Source of the DNA: Fervidobacterium changbaicum
GTDB taxonomy: Bacteria; Thermotogota; Thermotogae; Thermotogales; Fervidobacteriaceae
NCBI RefSeq assembly: GCF_004117075.1
Contig: NZ_CP026721.1
Span: 62,001-126,000, forward strand
DNA length: 64,000 nucleotides
Direction: 5' to 3'
Made by a program: the position numbers and the translations under genes
In this document: piece after piece, positions 27,214 through 37,135 of the stretch
Position numbering within the stretch: the first letter of the stretch is position 1
Layout of the letters: every line of letters starts with the position of its first letter
The notes under the pieces: generated by a model
Database searches by the model: none
The model's input: only the letters and a program-made list of their open reading frames with translations
What the model was told of the DNA's origin: nothing

Positions 27214-28239
27214 ATGCCTGAATACAGAAAAGACCCAGTTGTAAAAAGGTGGGTTATTATTTCTACTGAACGTGCAAAAAGGCCTCACGATTTTCAAGTA
27301 ACGCCAGAGGAAGTGAAAACGGGTTTTTGTCCTTTTGACTACGGAAATGAACATACAACACCACCAGAGATCATAGCGTTCCGACCTGCAGATACACAAC
27401 CCAATACACCTGGATGGTGGGTAAGGGTCGTGCCAAATAAGTTCCCAGCTGTAGACCCCGAGCTGCCAGTTGATAGGTATGGGCACGGGATGTACGATGC
27501 GATGACGGGCTTTGGTTATCACGAGGTCATTGTTGAAACTCCTGACCACAACGCGACATTCGCATTACTTGACTACAAACAAGCTGAGGAAGTCATATGG
27601 GCTTACGTCACAAGGTTCAGAACTATCGCGAAAGATGAAAGGGTCAAATACATTCTCATCTTCAGAAACCACGGAAAAGAAGGTGGTGCATCTCTTGCCC
27701 ATCCGCACAGCCAGATCATAGCCACACCTGTTGTGCCAAAGACCGTTCAAGAAGAGCTTGACGGAGCAAAGGATTACTACTCCTACAAAGAAAGATGTGT
27801 CTTCTGCGATATGATAAACCAAGAAAAAATTGAGGGAAGACGTATAGTTGAAGAGAATGAACACTTCATAGCTTTTGAACCATATGCCGCAAGATTTCCG
27901 TTCGAAACTTGGGTACTTCCAAAAAGGCACTCTCACGATTTTGGTTCAATAAACCCGGAAGAAGTTAGAGCATTCGCACAAATAATGAAAAATGTTCTTC
28001 ATAGGATCTATGTCGTATTAAACAATCCACCTTATAACTTCTTAATCCATACCGCACCAGTTATGGAAGAAGGGAAAGTTTACTACCATTGGCATGTCGA
28101 AATCATTCCTCGCCTAACACGTGTTGCTGGTTTTGAATGGGGTTCTGGATTTTACATCAACCCTGTACCACCAGAAGATGCGGCGAAATATTTGGTAGAA
28201 AGCTATCAAGAGGTAATTGAAAAAACAAAATCAGAGTGA
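27214..28239 (+). CDS. galT: Galactose-1-phosphate uridylyltransferase
   Basis: A 341-residue GalT of the HIT superfamily, exchanging UMP between UDP-glucose and galactose-1-P (Leloir pathway). The active-site HPH-x-Q is in SLAHPHSQIIATP. Zinc-site candidates are present: CPFDYGNEHTTPPE near the N-terminus and a later Cys pair (RCVFCDM). YYHWHVEIIPRLTR is the C-terminal His block. The start follows GGGGAGGA. It is downstream of glgA by 24 bp. Confidence 0.95.
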   Translation: MPEYRKDPVVKRWVIISTERAKRPHDFQVTPEEVKTGFCPFDYGNEHTTPPEIIAFRPADTQPNTPGWWVRVVPNKFPAVDPELPVDRYGHGMYDAMTGFGYHEVIVETPDHNATFALLDYKQAEEVIWAYVTRFRTIAKDERVKYILIFRNHGKEGGASLAHPHSQIIATPVVPKTVQEELDGAKDYYSYKERCVFCDMINQEKIEGRRIVEENEHFIAFEPYAARFPFETWVLPKRHSHDFGSINPEEVRAFAQIMKNVLHRIYVVLNNPPYNFLIHTAPVMEEGKVYYHWHVEIIPRLTRVAGFEWGSGFYINPVPPEDAAKYLVESYQEVIEKTKSE

Positions 28240-28278
28240 AAAACATTAAGTGTAAAAGGAGAAAAAGGAGGATAACAA

Positions 28279-29085
28279 ATGGGCACAAATTTCAGTTTGA
28301 ACCCGGATCAAAAGATTTCAGAGCTTAAAGAGAACGTCAAACACTTTATTGCTGTGTTGAGTGGAAAAGGAGGAGTTGGAAAAACCACTGTTGCTGTGAA
28401 TCTGGCAACAGCACTTGCAGAAAGTGGTTACAAAGTTGGGATTCTTGATGTTGATATACATGGTCCTGACATAGTCCGCATGCTCGGTGGGAATGCTGTT
28501 CCATTGGTTGATGAAGACGATAAGATAATACCCGCAGAAGTGCTACCAAATTTGAAAGCTTTATCCATTTCCATGATGGTTGAGGAGGGTAAACCTATAA
28601 TTTGGAGAGGCCCGCTTAAACATTCTGCAATTAAACAATTTCTTGGCGATACAAAGTGGGGAGAACTTGATTTCATGATCTTCGATCTACCACCGGGAAC
28701 TGGTGACGAAGCTCTTAGCCTTTTCCAAACGATAGGTCAAACTGATGGGGTGTTAATGGTAACAACACCACAAAAAGTTGCGCTCGACGATGTCAGAAGA
28801 GCGATAGAATTTGTAAGAGCAATGAATCAGAAAGTATTAGGAATCGTCGAAAATATGTCGTACATGAGATGTAAAGATGAAATCGTCTATCCATTCGGAA
28901 AAGGCGGTGCTGATACGTTGTCCCAAGAATATGGAGTGCCTGTGCTTGGGAGGATTCCAATGGACCCCAAGGCACTCGAACTACTTGACGAAGGAAAACC
29001 AATAACACTTTACTACAGAGGAAGTGAAGTGGAAAAGGCATTTAGAGAACTCGCCGAAAATGTAGCGAAAGCTGTCGAAAAATAG
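28279..29085 (+). CDS. Mrp/ApbC-family P-loop ATPase (Fe-S carrier type)
   Basis: A 268-residue MinD/Mrp-family ATPase, usually an Fe-S cluster scaffold or carrier. Deviant Walker [15 protein letters not shown], switch region [14 protein letters not shown] and [10 protein letters not shown] are diagnostic of Mrp/NBP35. The C-terminal cluster-bridging CxxC, normally found in a MSYFxCPxCG-like context, appears as [10 protein letters not shown] with only one Cys, so classical CxxC cluster binding may be altered. It lacks the N-terminal DUF59/MIP18 domain of the longer family members. ATG after AAGGAGGA; 39 bp downstream of galT. Confidence 0.93.
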   Translation: MGTNFSLNPDQKISELKENVKHFIAVLSGKGGVGKTTVAVNLATALAESGYKVGILDVDIHGPDIVRMLGGNAVPLVDEDDKIIPAEVLPNLKALSISMMVEEGKPIIWRGPLKHSAIKQFLGDTKWGELDFMIFDLPPGTGDEALSLFQTIGQTDGVLMVTTPQKVALDDVRRAIEFVRAMNQKVLGIVENMSYMRCKDEIVYPFGKGGADTLSQEYGVPVLGRIPMDPKALELLDEGKPITLYYRGSEVEKAFRELAENVAKAVEK

Positions 29086-29135
29086 TGAAAGAGAACTCCA
29101 AAATCAAATTTTAAGACATAAAGGTGGTATAAATA

Positions 29136-29597
29136 ATGCGCATAGAACCACCGTCGAACGATCCAAAATTTAAGAGTTCCTCTGTAAAAGGTAAGAAAAC
29201 AAGTAAGAAAGAACACATAGGCTCGAGTGAGAAGAGCTCATTTTTAGGTGTTTTTGAAGAAGCAGAAAATGAGGCAATTAGAAAGACCATAGAAGAAATG
29301 ATAAGTGATGTTGTAGAAGCAGGAAATGATTTCGTGAGGTCTCCAACATCAGAGAATCTTAAAAGGTACAAAGAAAAAATCAAAAACGTTTTGAAGTATG
29401 TCGAGAAGAACTTATACAAATTAGCTGGTAAGTACGATTACGCACTTTCTCAGCCAAGGCTACACATAATAGTGGAACAAATCGACGAAAGATTAGAACA
29501 ACTTACGAACTTACTAATCGAGGCTGAAAAGAACACACTTAAGCTTGCGGAAAAAGTAGGAGAGATCAACGGCATCATCTTTGATTTGTACAAGTAG
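29136..29597 (+). CDS. YaaR-family (DUF327) protein
   Basis: A 153-residue, charged, mostly helical protein with the shape of the YaaR/DUF327 family of Firmicutes and Thermotogota: an unstructured Ser/Lys-rich N-terminus (about 1-40) and a helical core with [14 protein letters not shown] and [19 protein letters not shown]. Its function is unknown. ATG preceded by AAAGGTGG. It lies between the Mrp ATPase and uppP, 20 bp before the latter's ATG. Confidence 0.8.
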   Translation: MRIEPPSNDPKFKSSSVKGKKTSKKEHIGSSEKSSFLGVFEEAENEAIRKTIEEMISDVVEAGNDFVRSPTSENLKRYKEKIKNVLKYVEKNLYKLAGKYDYALSQPRLHIIVEQIDERLEQLTNLLIEAEKNTLKLAEKVGEINGIIFDLYK

Positions 29598-29617
29598 AAT
29601 TGAAAGGAGAGAATTTA

Positions 29618-30364
29618 ATGAAAGAGTTCTTGCTCGGGATCGTTCAAGGATTGACGGAATTTCTTCCGGTGTCGAGTTCAGGGCACCTGAGTTTATTCTC
29701 GAAGTTTTTCGGACTATCGCAGAATCTTTCCTTATTTGCTTTTCTTCACTTGGCAACTTTCTTGGTAGTTCTGATACTCTTGTGGGAAGATGTGTGGAGT
29801 ATTATAACCGGCTTAATCAAGCTCGACACGACAATGTGGAGTCTTGCACTTAAAATCATCGTTGCATCCATACCAGCAGACCTTGTAGGTGTGTTTTTTG
29901 AAAAGAAAATCGAGGAAGTGTTATCTTCTCAAGCTTTAATTGGTGTATTTTTTCTAGTCACAGCGGCAGCATTATGGTTGTCTGACTCGCTAGCTGGAAA
30001 AAAGTCACTGAGCGATATTTCTTACCTTGACGCATTGATAGTAGGAGTTTTCCAAGCGATTGCCATATTACCTGGGATATCTCGAAGTGGTTTTACATTG
30101 ATAGGTGCACTTTTGGTCGGAATGAACCGAACTGATGCCTTTAGATTTTCTTTCTTATTAAGCTTACCAGTCACACTTGCAGCAGGAATTTTCGAACTCA
30201 AAGATATTGCTTTCTCGGCAGGTGTATTGGCTGGGTTCGGAGGCTCATTTGTTGCAGGTCTGGTTGCTTTAATCGTTGTTAGACAACTAACCATATCAGC
30301 GCACCTAAAGTTCTTTTCTATGTACCTTATTATACCCGCACTGCTCAGCTTTTTTGTCAGGTGA
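29618..30364 (+). CDS. uppP: Undecaprenyl-diphosphate phosphatase
   Basis: A 248-residue BacA/UppP-family membrane phosphatase that recycles undecaprenyl pyrophosphate for cell-wall and glycan synthesis; it also confers bacitracin tolerance in known cases. Signatures: [16 protein letters not shown] (first conserved box with catalytic Glu/Ser/His) and [18 protein letters not shown] (second box with PGxSRSG). About eight predicted helices. The ATG at 29618 follows AAAGGAGA; the upstream in-frame TTG overlaps that Shine-Dalgarno and is unlikely. Confidence 0.96.
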   Translation: MKEFLLGIVQGLTEFLPVSSSGHLSLFSKFFGLSQNLSLFAFLHLATFLVVLILLWEDVWSIITGLIKLDTTMWSLALKIIVASIPADLVGVFFEKKIEEVLSSQALIGVFFLVTAAALWLSDSLAGKKSLSDISYLDALIVGVFQAIAILPGISRSGFTLIGALLVGMNRTDAFRFSFLLSLPVTLAAGIFELKDIAFSAGVLAGFGGSFVAGLVALIVVRQLTISAHLKFFSMYLIIPALLSFFVR

Positions 30365-30409
30365 GAATTGATTACTCTTAATCAAGTCCTACCAATTCTG
30401 AAGAAACGT

Positions 30410-30447
30410 AATCCCAGGGAGTAAAAAAAACCTGGGATTTTTCTTTT
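30410..30447 (+). terminator. Rho-independent terminator after uppP
   Basis: AATCCCAGG (30410-30418) pairs with CCTGGGATT (30431-30439), followed by TTTCTTTTT. It ends the MBL/glgA-uppP block. Confidence 0.9.
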
Positions 30448-30510
30448 TGAAAATTGGGAATAAGATTGTGGTGGTTGTCGAATTCTTTGTGTGTATGAAC
30501 TTTCAGTCTG

Positions 30511-30519
30511 TGGTATAAT
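30511..30519 (+). promoter_or_regulatory. Extended -10 promoter before the exported-protein/DUF2201/mutS2 block
   Basis: TGG followed by perfect TATAAT (30514-30519), 53 bp before the GTG start. The -35 is poorly conserved, as common for TGn-extended promoters. Confidence 0.65.
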
Positions 30520-30571
30520 CATCTTTGTGGAGTTGCAAATTTAAAACAATTAGAACTGGGAGGGAACTTTT

Positions 30572-31225
30572 GTGTCTTTGAGATTTGTTCTTCTCAGATC
30601 GAAATTGGTTGTCTTTCTCATCACAGCGATTAGTATCTTAAGTTTCAGTGCAAGCTTTTACTTCAGTACGAGAGATGGGATGGGGATATCCGGTTCTTTC
30701 GATTCCATTAATTATTTGCTTGGTTTTCCCTATAGTGAGGTCGGTTTCAAACTACCTTTGGATGAGACCAACACCATCTTCCTCTCAGCATTCGGAGGGT
30801 ACGATTTTATTAGGTCGACGTATTTTATGCGGCTGAGTCCAGATTTCAACGTTGAAAAAATAAGTGTCTCTATACCTTTGGAACTGTCAACCAGAATTGT
30901 GCAAACAGATGAAGCAACTGAAACTGGTAGGTTCAATATCGGTATTGCAACGTCCATACGTTTCGAGAATATTGACTTTGCTATATCGGCGTATTATTCT
31001 GCCTTTTATCTTTTCTACGACCCAGCGTTCAGTGTGAACATCCCAACAGTCTATACCGACGATATCTTCCGCTCCGCTTTGAACATCAAGGTCTCTTACA
31101 TCCAACCGTCTTTCTCGATTTCTTTTGGTTACTTCGCTTCACTTTGCTGGCTTTCTTACAGGGCTTCGTTTATAACAGGTGAGAACTCAGCTTACGTTGA
31201 AGCAAAATTGAAAATCCGATTTTGA
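30572..31225 (+). CDS. Exported, possible beta-barrel outer (toga) membrane protein
   Basis: A 217-residue protein that I do not recognise by family. N-terminal signal peptide (LRSKLVVFLITAISILSFSAS), then alternating polar/aromatic residues in short strands (SFSISFGYFAS, YVEAKLKIRF) and a C-terminal Phe, a pattern typical of outer-membrane beta-barrels. If so, it would have about 8-10 strands in the toga. The start is GTG after GGGAGGG. Its stop overlaps the start of the DUF2201-like gene. Confidence 0.6.
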   Translation: MSLRFVLLRSKLVVFLITAISILSFSASFYFSTRDGMGISGSFDSINYLLGFPYSEVGFKLPLDETNTIFLSAFGGYDFIRSTYFMRLSPDFNVEKISVSIPLELSTRIVQTDEATETGRFNIGIATSIRFENIDFAISAYYSAFYLFYDPAFSVNIPTVYTDDIFRSALNIKVSYIQPSFSISFGYFASLCWLSYRASFITGENSAYVEAKLKIRF

Positions 31226-32427
31226 AACAATTAGATGTTTTGGGGGCTTTTGAATTGACAAGTGGAGAAGGAAAAATTAACGAGATTATCGGCAAACTTA
31301 TAAAACAAAACGCGTTTTATGGATACATTCTGATGGGGGCTAAATACAAAGAAGGTAACGTAAAAAACTTAACAATGACCGTTACAAGAAACGGGGACCT
31401 GTTGTTTATCTACAATCCAGTTAGCATAGCAACAAAAAGCGAAGTGATGATTGAAGGACTGATCTTGCACGAGCTAATGCACTTTATTAATAGGCATTAC
31501 TTAATTAAACCCAAGGATAAGCGCGACAAGGCTGTATGGGACCTTGCAAAAGACGTTGCAATTAATCAATTCATACCACAACTCGATGCACTCAGCGTCC
31601 CGTTAAACGTTCTAATTGAGGAAGGTCATGGAACAGATAACGATATCATATTTGCAGGTCCGCCTATGACTATGCTCAATAGAACGGCTGAGGAATATCA
31701 TGATTACATAATTGAAGAATTCATGAAACGTGGAAATTTTGATATCGAGGCAATCGCTGACAAACTGCCAGATAACCATGAATTTACAAGTGATGTACCG
31801 ATTGAAATGGTTGTTGAATTGATGGAACAAAAGGTTGGAAAAGCGTTCAACCTTTTTGGCGGGGAATTGCCATCCGGAATGAAACAAAACATCGAGCTGT
31901 CAATAAGAAAACCAGTAGTTAATTGGGAAGTAGCGATTAGAAGGTTTGTCGGGCTTTCACAAAGAGGGGATAAGTATTCCACACCGTTAAGACCCAACAG
32001 GCGATATGACGACCAGCCTGGTTGGAGGTACATATATACCCCTAAGCTTTGCGTTATCATAGACACAAGTGGGAGCATCCTTGAGGAGGAAATTAATTCC
32101 TTTATGAGCGAATTAGATGCTATAGCAAGACAAGAAGTTTCTTTAAAGGTTATACAAGTCGATAAGTCCGTAACGTTCGTTGGTGACTACAAACCTGGCG
32201 GATGGAAGGACTTTGAGATTTACGGTGGAGGCGAAACAGACCTCCAGCCAGCTGTAGATATGGCTGAGAATCTATTTAGAAGCGAAGGCATAATAATATT
32301 CACAGATGGATACGTTGATTTGCCGAAAGTCAGTAGGAGGGTCCTTTTCGTTTTGAGCAAAAAGCACAATCCCGATTTTTATATCGACGCAAAACGAATA
32401 TACGGAAGCGTGTATATAATCGATTAA
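31222..32427 (+). CDS. DUF2201/VWA-like putative metallopeptidase
   Basis: A 401-residue protein with two recognisable parts. Residues about 20-130 form a putative metallopeptidase domain with HExxH-type HELMHF and a nearby NRHYL. The C-terminal half (about 270-400) is a von Willebrand factor A-like domain with a MIDAS-like DTSGS and a later TDG. This layout matches DUF2201_N + VWA-like proteins, usually encoded next to a MoxR-type AAA ATPase; none is adjacent here. The TTG start at 31222 overlaps the preceding TGA and lacks a clear Shine-Dalgarno, so translational coupling is likely. Confidence 0.85.
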   Translation: MKQLDVLGAFELTSGEGKINEIIGKLIKQNAFYGYILMGAKYKEGNVKNLTMTVTRNGDLLFIYNPVSIATKSEVMIEGLILHELMHFINRHYLIKPKDKRDKAVWDLAKDVAINQFIPQLDALSVPLNVLIEEGHGTDNDIIFAGPPMTMLNRTAEEYHDYIIEEFMKRGNFDIEAIADKLPDNHEFTSDVPIEMVVELMEQKVGKAFNLFGGELPSGMKQNIELSIRKPVVNWEVAIRRFVGLSQRGDKYSTPLRPNRRYDDQPGWRYIYTPKLCVIIDTSGSILEEEINSFMSELDAIARQEVSLKVIQVDKSVTFVGDYKPGGWKDFEIYGGGETDLQPAVDMAENLFRSEGIIIFTDGYVDLPKVSRRVLFVLSKKHNPDFYIDAKRIYGSVYIID

Positions 32428-32461
32428 ACAAAATCTGAGAGAATCATCAGGAGGAAGCAAA

Positions 32462-34894
32462 ATGGAAGAATTTGGCAGGAACTTTGATAAAGCTTTGGAC
32501 GATAAAAGTCTCAACGAAAAGGAGCATGAAAAGATAGAATACTTCGGATTCTTAAAGAATAAGATAGAATACGACCTTGTTTTGAACAAATACAAAACCT
32601 ATTGCTTTTCTGCGCTTGGTAAAGAATACCTGGAATCATTATCTCCGTACAACATCGATGCTCAGCAGGAGTTGTCATATGTTTCAGAGCTCTGTGATTT
32701 TGTAAGGGCAAACGGTTATCCTACATCTGATGCTTTCATCGACGTTAGACCCATCTTGCAAAAAATCGCAGATGGTCTTTTGGTAGAAGGAGAAGAATTC
32801 CTATTACTACTAAGATTTCTCATTGGTGTTAAATCCTTGAGGGAAATGTTCAAAAACCAAAGATTATTTAACCTGCAAAACTCCGTGGTAAACTTCGTCC
32901 TAAAAATAGGTAACTACGATGAGATTATAGATAGGATAAGACAAGTCATAGACGATAATGGGAAGGTAAAAGACAGCGCCTCTTTACTTTTAAAAAACAT
33001 CAGGAACGAATACTCTGAAACATTGCGAGAAATACGAAAACGTGTTGAAAGGTTCATCTCGCAGCATCAAAACCTGCTTCAGGAGAATACTTACACTATC
33101 AAAAACGACAGGTACGTACTGCCAGTAAAGGCTAACGAACGTGGGAAACTGAAAGGAATTGTTCACGGAAGCTCTTCTTCTGGTTCCACTTTGTATTTTG
33201 AACCCGAAGAGTTAATACAGCTCAACGACAAGCTGAGGATACTGTCCGAAGAGGAGGCAAAAGAAGTCGCAAGAATTCTCAGAGAACTGACATCAAAAGT
33301 GTTTGACAGGCTTCAGTCGCTTCTTGGTGATATCGAGATTCTAAAAAGGCTAGACGGGTTATTTGCAAAGGTGCGATACGTCATTGAGAAAGGTGGACAG
33401 ATAATCTTTCCTGGTGGAAATTACCTAAAACTCTCAAAGGCAAGACATCCGCTTATACCGGAAGATAAAGTAGTGCCAATCGACATTGAACTTCCAACAG
33501 ACAAACTCGGTATAGTGATAACAGGTCCAAATACAGGTGGAAAGACTGTATCACTCAAAACTATAGCGTTATCAATAGTTCTAGCGCGCAGTGGCTTCCC
33601 CATTCTGGCGGGTGAAAGCTCTCGAATTCCAAATTACGATGTCTACGTTGACATAGGTGACAGTCAAAGTATCTTGGAAAATTTGAGTACGTTTTCTGGC
33701 CATATCGTAAATATCGCAAAGGCATTGAGATTAGCTGATGAGAATTCTATAGTCCTCATTGACGAACTCGGTTCTGGAACGGATCCATACGAAGGGAGTG
33801 CCATAGCACTTGGTATAATCGAAGAACTTATTGCAAGACGTGTTAAGTTCATCGTTACTACACATTTAACTCCAGTTAAACTATATTCGATGAGTCACGA
33901 CAAACTTATCACAGCTTCGATGGAATTCGACCCAGAAACGCTATCACCAAAATACAGAATCCTTATGAACATTCCCGGTGCGTCACATGCATTTGAGATT
34001 GCACAAAAGTATGGTTTGGACAGCAGAATCTTGGAAAGGGCAAAAGAGCATCTCGATGAGGAACACGTAAGGATAGAGGAATTGATAAAAAATTTGAACA
34101 AACATATAAGCGAACTCGAGCAGAGAAAACGAGAACTCGAAAACACTTTGCGCGACTATCAAAAGCAAAAACGCGAATTTGAGGAGAAATACAAGCTCTT
34201 GAAGATAAAGAAGATGGAGGAGTTTGACAAAGAACTCCGAGAAGTTTACAAAGACATTCAGAAGGCAAAAAGAGACTTACAAATCACACTACAAAGCAAG
34301 AACACCGAAAGTGAACAACTCATCAAAAAAAGGTTGAAAGAGATTGAAGGAGAAGTAAAGCATATCGAAGAGGTCCAAGAAAAGCTTGAAAAAGTCTTCT
34401 ATGAAACTGCTCTTTCAGAAGAAGAAAAGAGCATTGGAATAGGCGATTCCGTAACACTTGTTGATGGCACTGCTATCGGAAAGGTGGTAGATATCAAAGG
34501 TTCAAAAGTGATTGTGGACTTTAATGGAATAAAGCTGGAAGTGAAACCCGAAAAGCTCAAAAAGATCACGCTACCGAATGTTTTAAATTCTGAAAGTACG
34601 AAGCACCAGACACAGGTACCAAAGATCCCGGCAAAAGTTTACTCTTCTGGCCTAACGAAGAATGAAATAGACGTTCGAGGTATGACAGTAGAAGAGGCTG
34701 TTGAAAAGATTGATGAATTCATAGATCAGCTCCTCATGTCCGACTTTACAATAGGTTACATAATCCATGGAAAAGGTACAGGAAAGCTTGCAACCGGAAT
34801 ATGGAACCATCTACGGCATGACAGACGCATTAAGAACTACCGATTTGGCAGACCAGATGAAGGCGGAGTAGGTGTAACCGTTATCGAATTATGA
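32462..34894 (+). CDS. mutS2: Endonuclease MutS2
   Basis: An 810-residue MutS2. N-terminal clamp/core region; ABC ATPase with Walker A GPNTGGKTVSLKT (about residues 355-367), signature region TFSGHIVNIAKAL and Walker B IVLIDELGSGTDPYEG; a long coiled-coil (about 520-660); a KOW-like segment; and a C-terminal Smr nuclease domain (EIDVRGMTVEEA... and HGKGTGKL). MutS2 suppresses homologous recombination and in some bacteria rescues collided ribosomes. ATG follows CAGGAGGA. Confidence 0.96.
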   Translation: MEEFGRNFDKALDDKSLNEKEHEKIEYFGFLKNKIEYDLVLNKYKTYCFSALGKEYLESLSPYNIDAQQELSYVSELCDFVRANGYPTSDAFIDVRPILQKIADGLLVEGEEFLLLLRFLIGVKSLREMFKNQRLFNLQNSVVNFVLKIGNYDEIIDRIRQVIDDNGKVKDSASLLLKNIRNEYSETLREIRKRVERFISQHQNLLQENTYTIKNDRYVLPVKANERGKLKGIVHGSSSSGSTLYFEPEELIQLNDKLRILSEEEAKEVARILRELTSKVFDRLQSLLGDIEILKRLDGLFAKVRYVIEKGGQIIFPGGNYLKLSKARHPLIPEDKVVPIDIELPTDKLGIVITGPNTGGKTVSLKTIALSIVLARSGFPILAGESSRIPNYDVYVDIGDSQSILENLSTFSGHIVNIAKALRLADENSIVLIDELGSGTDPYEGSAIALGIIEELIARRVKFIVTTHLTPVKLYSMSHDKLITASMEFDPETLSPKYRILMNIPGASHAFEIAQKYGLDSRILERAKEHLDEEHVRIEELIKNLNKHISELEQRKRELENTLRDYQKQKREFEEKYKLLKIKKMEEFDKELREVYKDIQKAKRDLQITLQSKNTESEQLIKKRLKEIEGEVKHIEEVQEKLEKVFYETALSEEEKSIGIGDSVTLVDGTAIGKVVDIKGSKVIVDFNGIKLEVKPEKLKKITLPNVLNSESTKHQTQVPKIPAKVYSSGLTKNEIDVRGMTVEEAVEKIDEFIDQLLMSDFTIGYIIHGKGTGKLATGIWNHLRHDRRIKNYRFGRPDEGGVGVTVIEL

Positions 34895-34927
34895 GTGCTA
34901 AGCAAAGAAGTAAACGGGGGTGAAATC

Positions 34928-37039
34928 TTGATCTTTGCGTTAGATATCGGGACAAGAAAAATTGCAGGATTACTTGTTGACATGGACGAAAATGGAAAAA
35001 TGATAGTACATGATGTGATACTGAGAGAACATGAGCATAGAGCCATGCTCGATGGTCAAATCCACGATGTTGAAAAGGTTGCAAGGGCTGTAAGCATTGT
35101 AAAAAGTGAATTGGAAAATAGAAACAATGTGAAACTTGACAAAGTAGCGGTCGCACTTGCTGGCAGATTTTTGAAAACGTACTTTGGGGAAGCATCCGCA
35201 GATGTCAGTGAAGTTGGTGAAATCACTTCGGATGTTGTAACGAAATTGGAACTTGAGGCTGTTGCAAACACGATGGAGAATGTCGAACCCAGCATGTACT
35301 GTGTTGGTTACTCAGTAGTTAAATACGAACTCGACGGCATGTGGTTTAAAAAGATAGAAGGGTTAAAAGGTAATCAAGCGAGTGTAAAAGTAGTCGCTAC
35401 ATTTTTGCCTAGTCATGTAGTCGAAGCGATGCTCTCAGTATTGAAGAAGGTCAGTTTGACAATTACTCATCTCACACTCGAACCCATTGCTGCAGTGAAC
35501 ATAACCGTGCCTGAAGATTTGAGGATACTGAACATCGCACTTGTCGATGTCGGAGCAGGAACGAGCGATATCGCTATATCAAAAGACGGAACAATTATAG
35601 CTTATGGAATGGTTCCGTTAGCCGGTGACGAAATCACAGAGGCCATAACTAAGACGTTTTTGCTCGACTTCTCAACAGCTGAGTTTGTGAAGCGCAATCT
35701 CGAATCAAGCGAGATATTGAAGGTTAAGAACATCCTCGACAAAGAGAAGGAGATAAGACGGGCAGACGTGCTGAAAGCAATTGAACCAATTGTAGATTAC
35801 ATGACCAAACAGATTGCAGATGAAATAGTTGAGCTCAACGGGGGAAAGCCACAAGTGGTAATGATAGTTGGTGGTGGTGCGAAGATACCGATATTTGCAC
35901 ATCATTTAGCCAAACACCTCGAAATGGATGAAGAATTTGTCTCGCTGAAGATGGCGAAGAACTTGGATTTCATCGACGAAACAGGTCAAATTTTTGGGAG
36001 TGAATTCATAACACCTCTGGGAATTGGATACACAGCATTGACAAAAACTGGTAGCGTCTTTGAACATGTAACTGTAAATGGCGAAAGGGTTCAGCTTATA
36101 GGATTCAAAGGTACATATACCGTTTGGGAAGTTTTGGCACAAATGGGTAAAGACATCCATGCCCTGCTTGGAAAACCAGGGAAGTCTGTTGTGATTGAAA
36201 TAAACGGTACTCCGGTAGTTGTAAAAGGTAAAATGCCAACACCTGCCAGCGTTAAAATCAACGGAATCCCCGCTTCATTGCGTGATACTGTGAAACACGG
36301 TGATGTCATAGAAGTTGGGGAGGCTACCGATGGCGAAGATGCAAAGCCAAGTTTGTACGACATGGTGAAACCTATATACCTTCGTTCGATTGAAACAGAG
36401 CAAGTCATTGAATACTATCCAAGAGTAAAATTGAACGGCAAGGAAGTTTTCCAAAACGTTGAACTTCAAGATGGCGATAGCATAACTTATGAAAAGATAA
36501 AAGTCCGAGAAATAAGGGAGTTCTTAGCGCAAGATTTAATAAAGATTGAGTACTCCATAAACGGTGTGTACAAAGAAGCAGAAGCTGGAGAAGTAAAAAT
36601 TTTTAAGGATGACATGGAACTGAGAGACGAAAACACTGTTGAACCGGGAGAAGAACTTCGGTACGCACTTGTACTGAACTATCCGAGGATACGAGACCTT
36701 CCAGAAATGGAAAAAATAAGCATTGTTATAAAAGTAAACGGACAACCAACGGTTTTAACAAAAGATGGGTTTTTAGTCTGGGTCAACGATCAGCTTGTCA
36801 CACCAGATTATGAGATCAAAGACGGGGACAAGATAAGAACGCAAATCCCCGAAGAACAGAACTTTATCGTTGCAGACGTCTTAAAACTGTTCGATTTCGA
36901 TCCAAGAAAAGTCAGAAGATATACGTTACTCAAGAATGGTGAAAAAGTTGGTTTTACAGACGTACTAAACAGCGGAGACGAAATAACGTTCGAATATGAG
37001 ACAATTGAAACTGCAGAGAGGGAAAATGAAAGTTCTTAA
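34928..37039 (+). CDS. Long FtsA-like ATPase-fold protein
   Basis: A protein of about 703 residues. The N-terminal half (about 1-375) is an actin/Hsp70-fold ATPase of the FtsA/PilM type: phosphate-1 motif FALDIGTRKIAGLLVD, phosphate-2 region LVDVGAGTSDIAI, adenosine motif IVGGGAKIPIF. The C-terminal half (about 380-700) is a non-FtsA extension of repeated beta-rich modules with KINGIPASLRD, VKLNGKEVFQN and VKVNGQPTVL, each followed by a GD(x)I/V-type turn. This matches the long FtsA-domain proteins of Firmicutes/Thermotogota whose role is unclear. The start is TTG at 34928 after GGGGGTGA; a GTG at 34895 abuts the mutS2 stop. Confidence 0.85.
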   Translation: MIFALDIGTRKIAGLLVDMDENGKMIVHDVILREHEHRAMLDGQIHDVEKVARAVSIVKSELENRNNVKLDKVAVALAGRFLKTYFGEASADVSEVGEITSDVVTKLELEAVANTMENVEPSMYCVGYSVVKYELDGMWFKKIEGLKGNQASVKVVATFLPSHVVEAMLSVLKKVSLTITHLTLEPIAAVNITVPEDLRILNIALVDVGAGTSDIAISKDGTIIAYGMVPLAGDEITEAITKTFLLDFSTAEFVKRNLESSEILKVKNILDKEKEIRRADVLKAIEPIVDYMTKQIADEIVELNGGKPQVVMIVGGGAKIPIFAHHLAKHLEMDEEFVSLKMAKNLDFIDETGQIFGSEFITPLGIGYTALTKTGSVFEHVTVNGERVQLIGFKGTYTVWEVLAQMGKDIHALLGKPGKSVVIEINGTPVVVKGKMPTPASVKINGIPASLRDTVKHGDVIEVGEATDGEDAKPSLYDMVKPIYLRSIETEQVIEYYPRVKLNGKEVFQNVELQDGDSITYEKIKVREIREFLAQDLIKIEYSINGVYKEAEAGEVKIFKDDMELRDENTVEPGEELRYALVLNYPRIRDLPEMEKISIVIKVNGQPTVLTKDGFLVWVNDQLVTPDYEIKDGDKIRTQIPEEQNFIVADVLKLFDFDPRKVRRYTLLKNGEKVGFTDVLNSGDEITFEYETIETAERENESS

Positions 37040-37084
37040 CGTAAGCGAAAAACCGCTGAACTTTTTCAAAAACTGTTGCCTTAC

Positions 37085-37135
37085 AACGCGAGCTTTCAAT
37101 TGTACGGAGGATCTAAAGAAAGCTCGCGTTTTTTT
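37085..37135 (+). terminator. Rho-independent terminator
   Basis: AACGCGAGCTTTC (37085-37097) and GAAAGCTCGCGTT (37118-37130), 13-bp perfect stem with a 20-base loop, followed by TTTTT. It ends the mutS2/FtsA-like transcript and separates it from the sugar locus. Confidence 0.93.

Noticed and set aside
32272-32595. Leftward frame bridging the DUF2201 and mutS2 genes.
   Set aside because: It overlaps two well-supported genes on the opposite strand and encodes low-complexity Ser/Leu-rich sequence.
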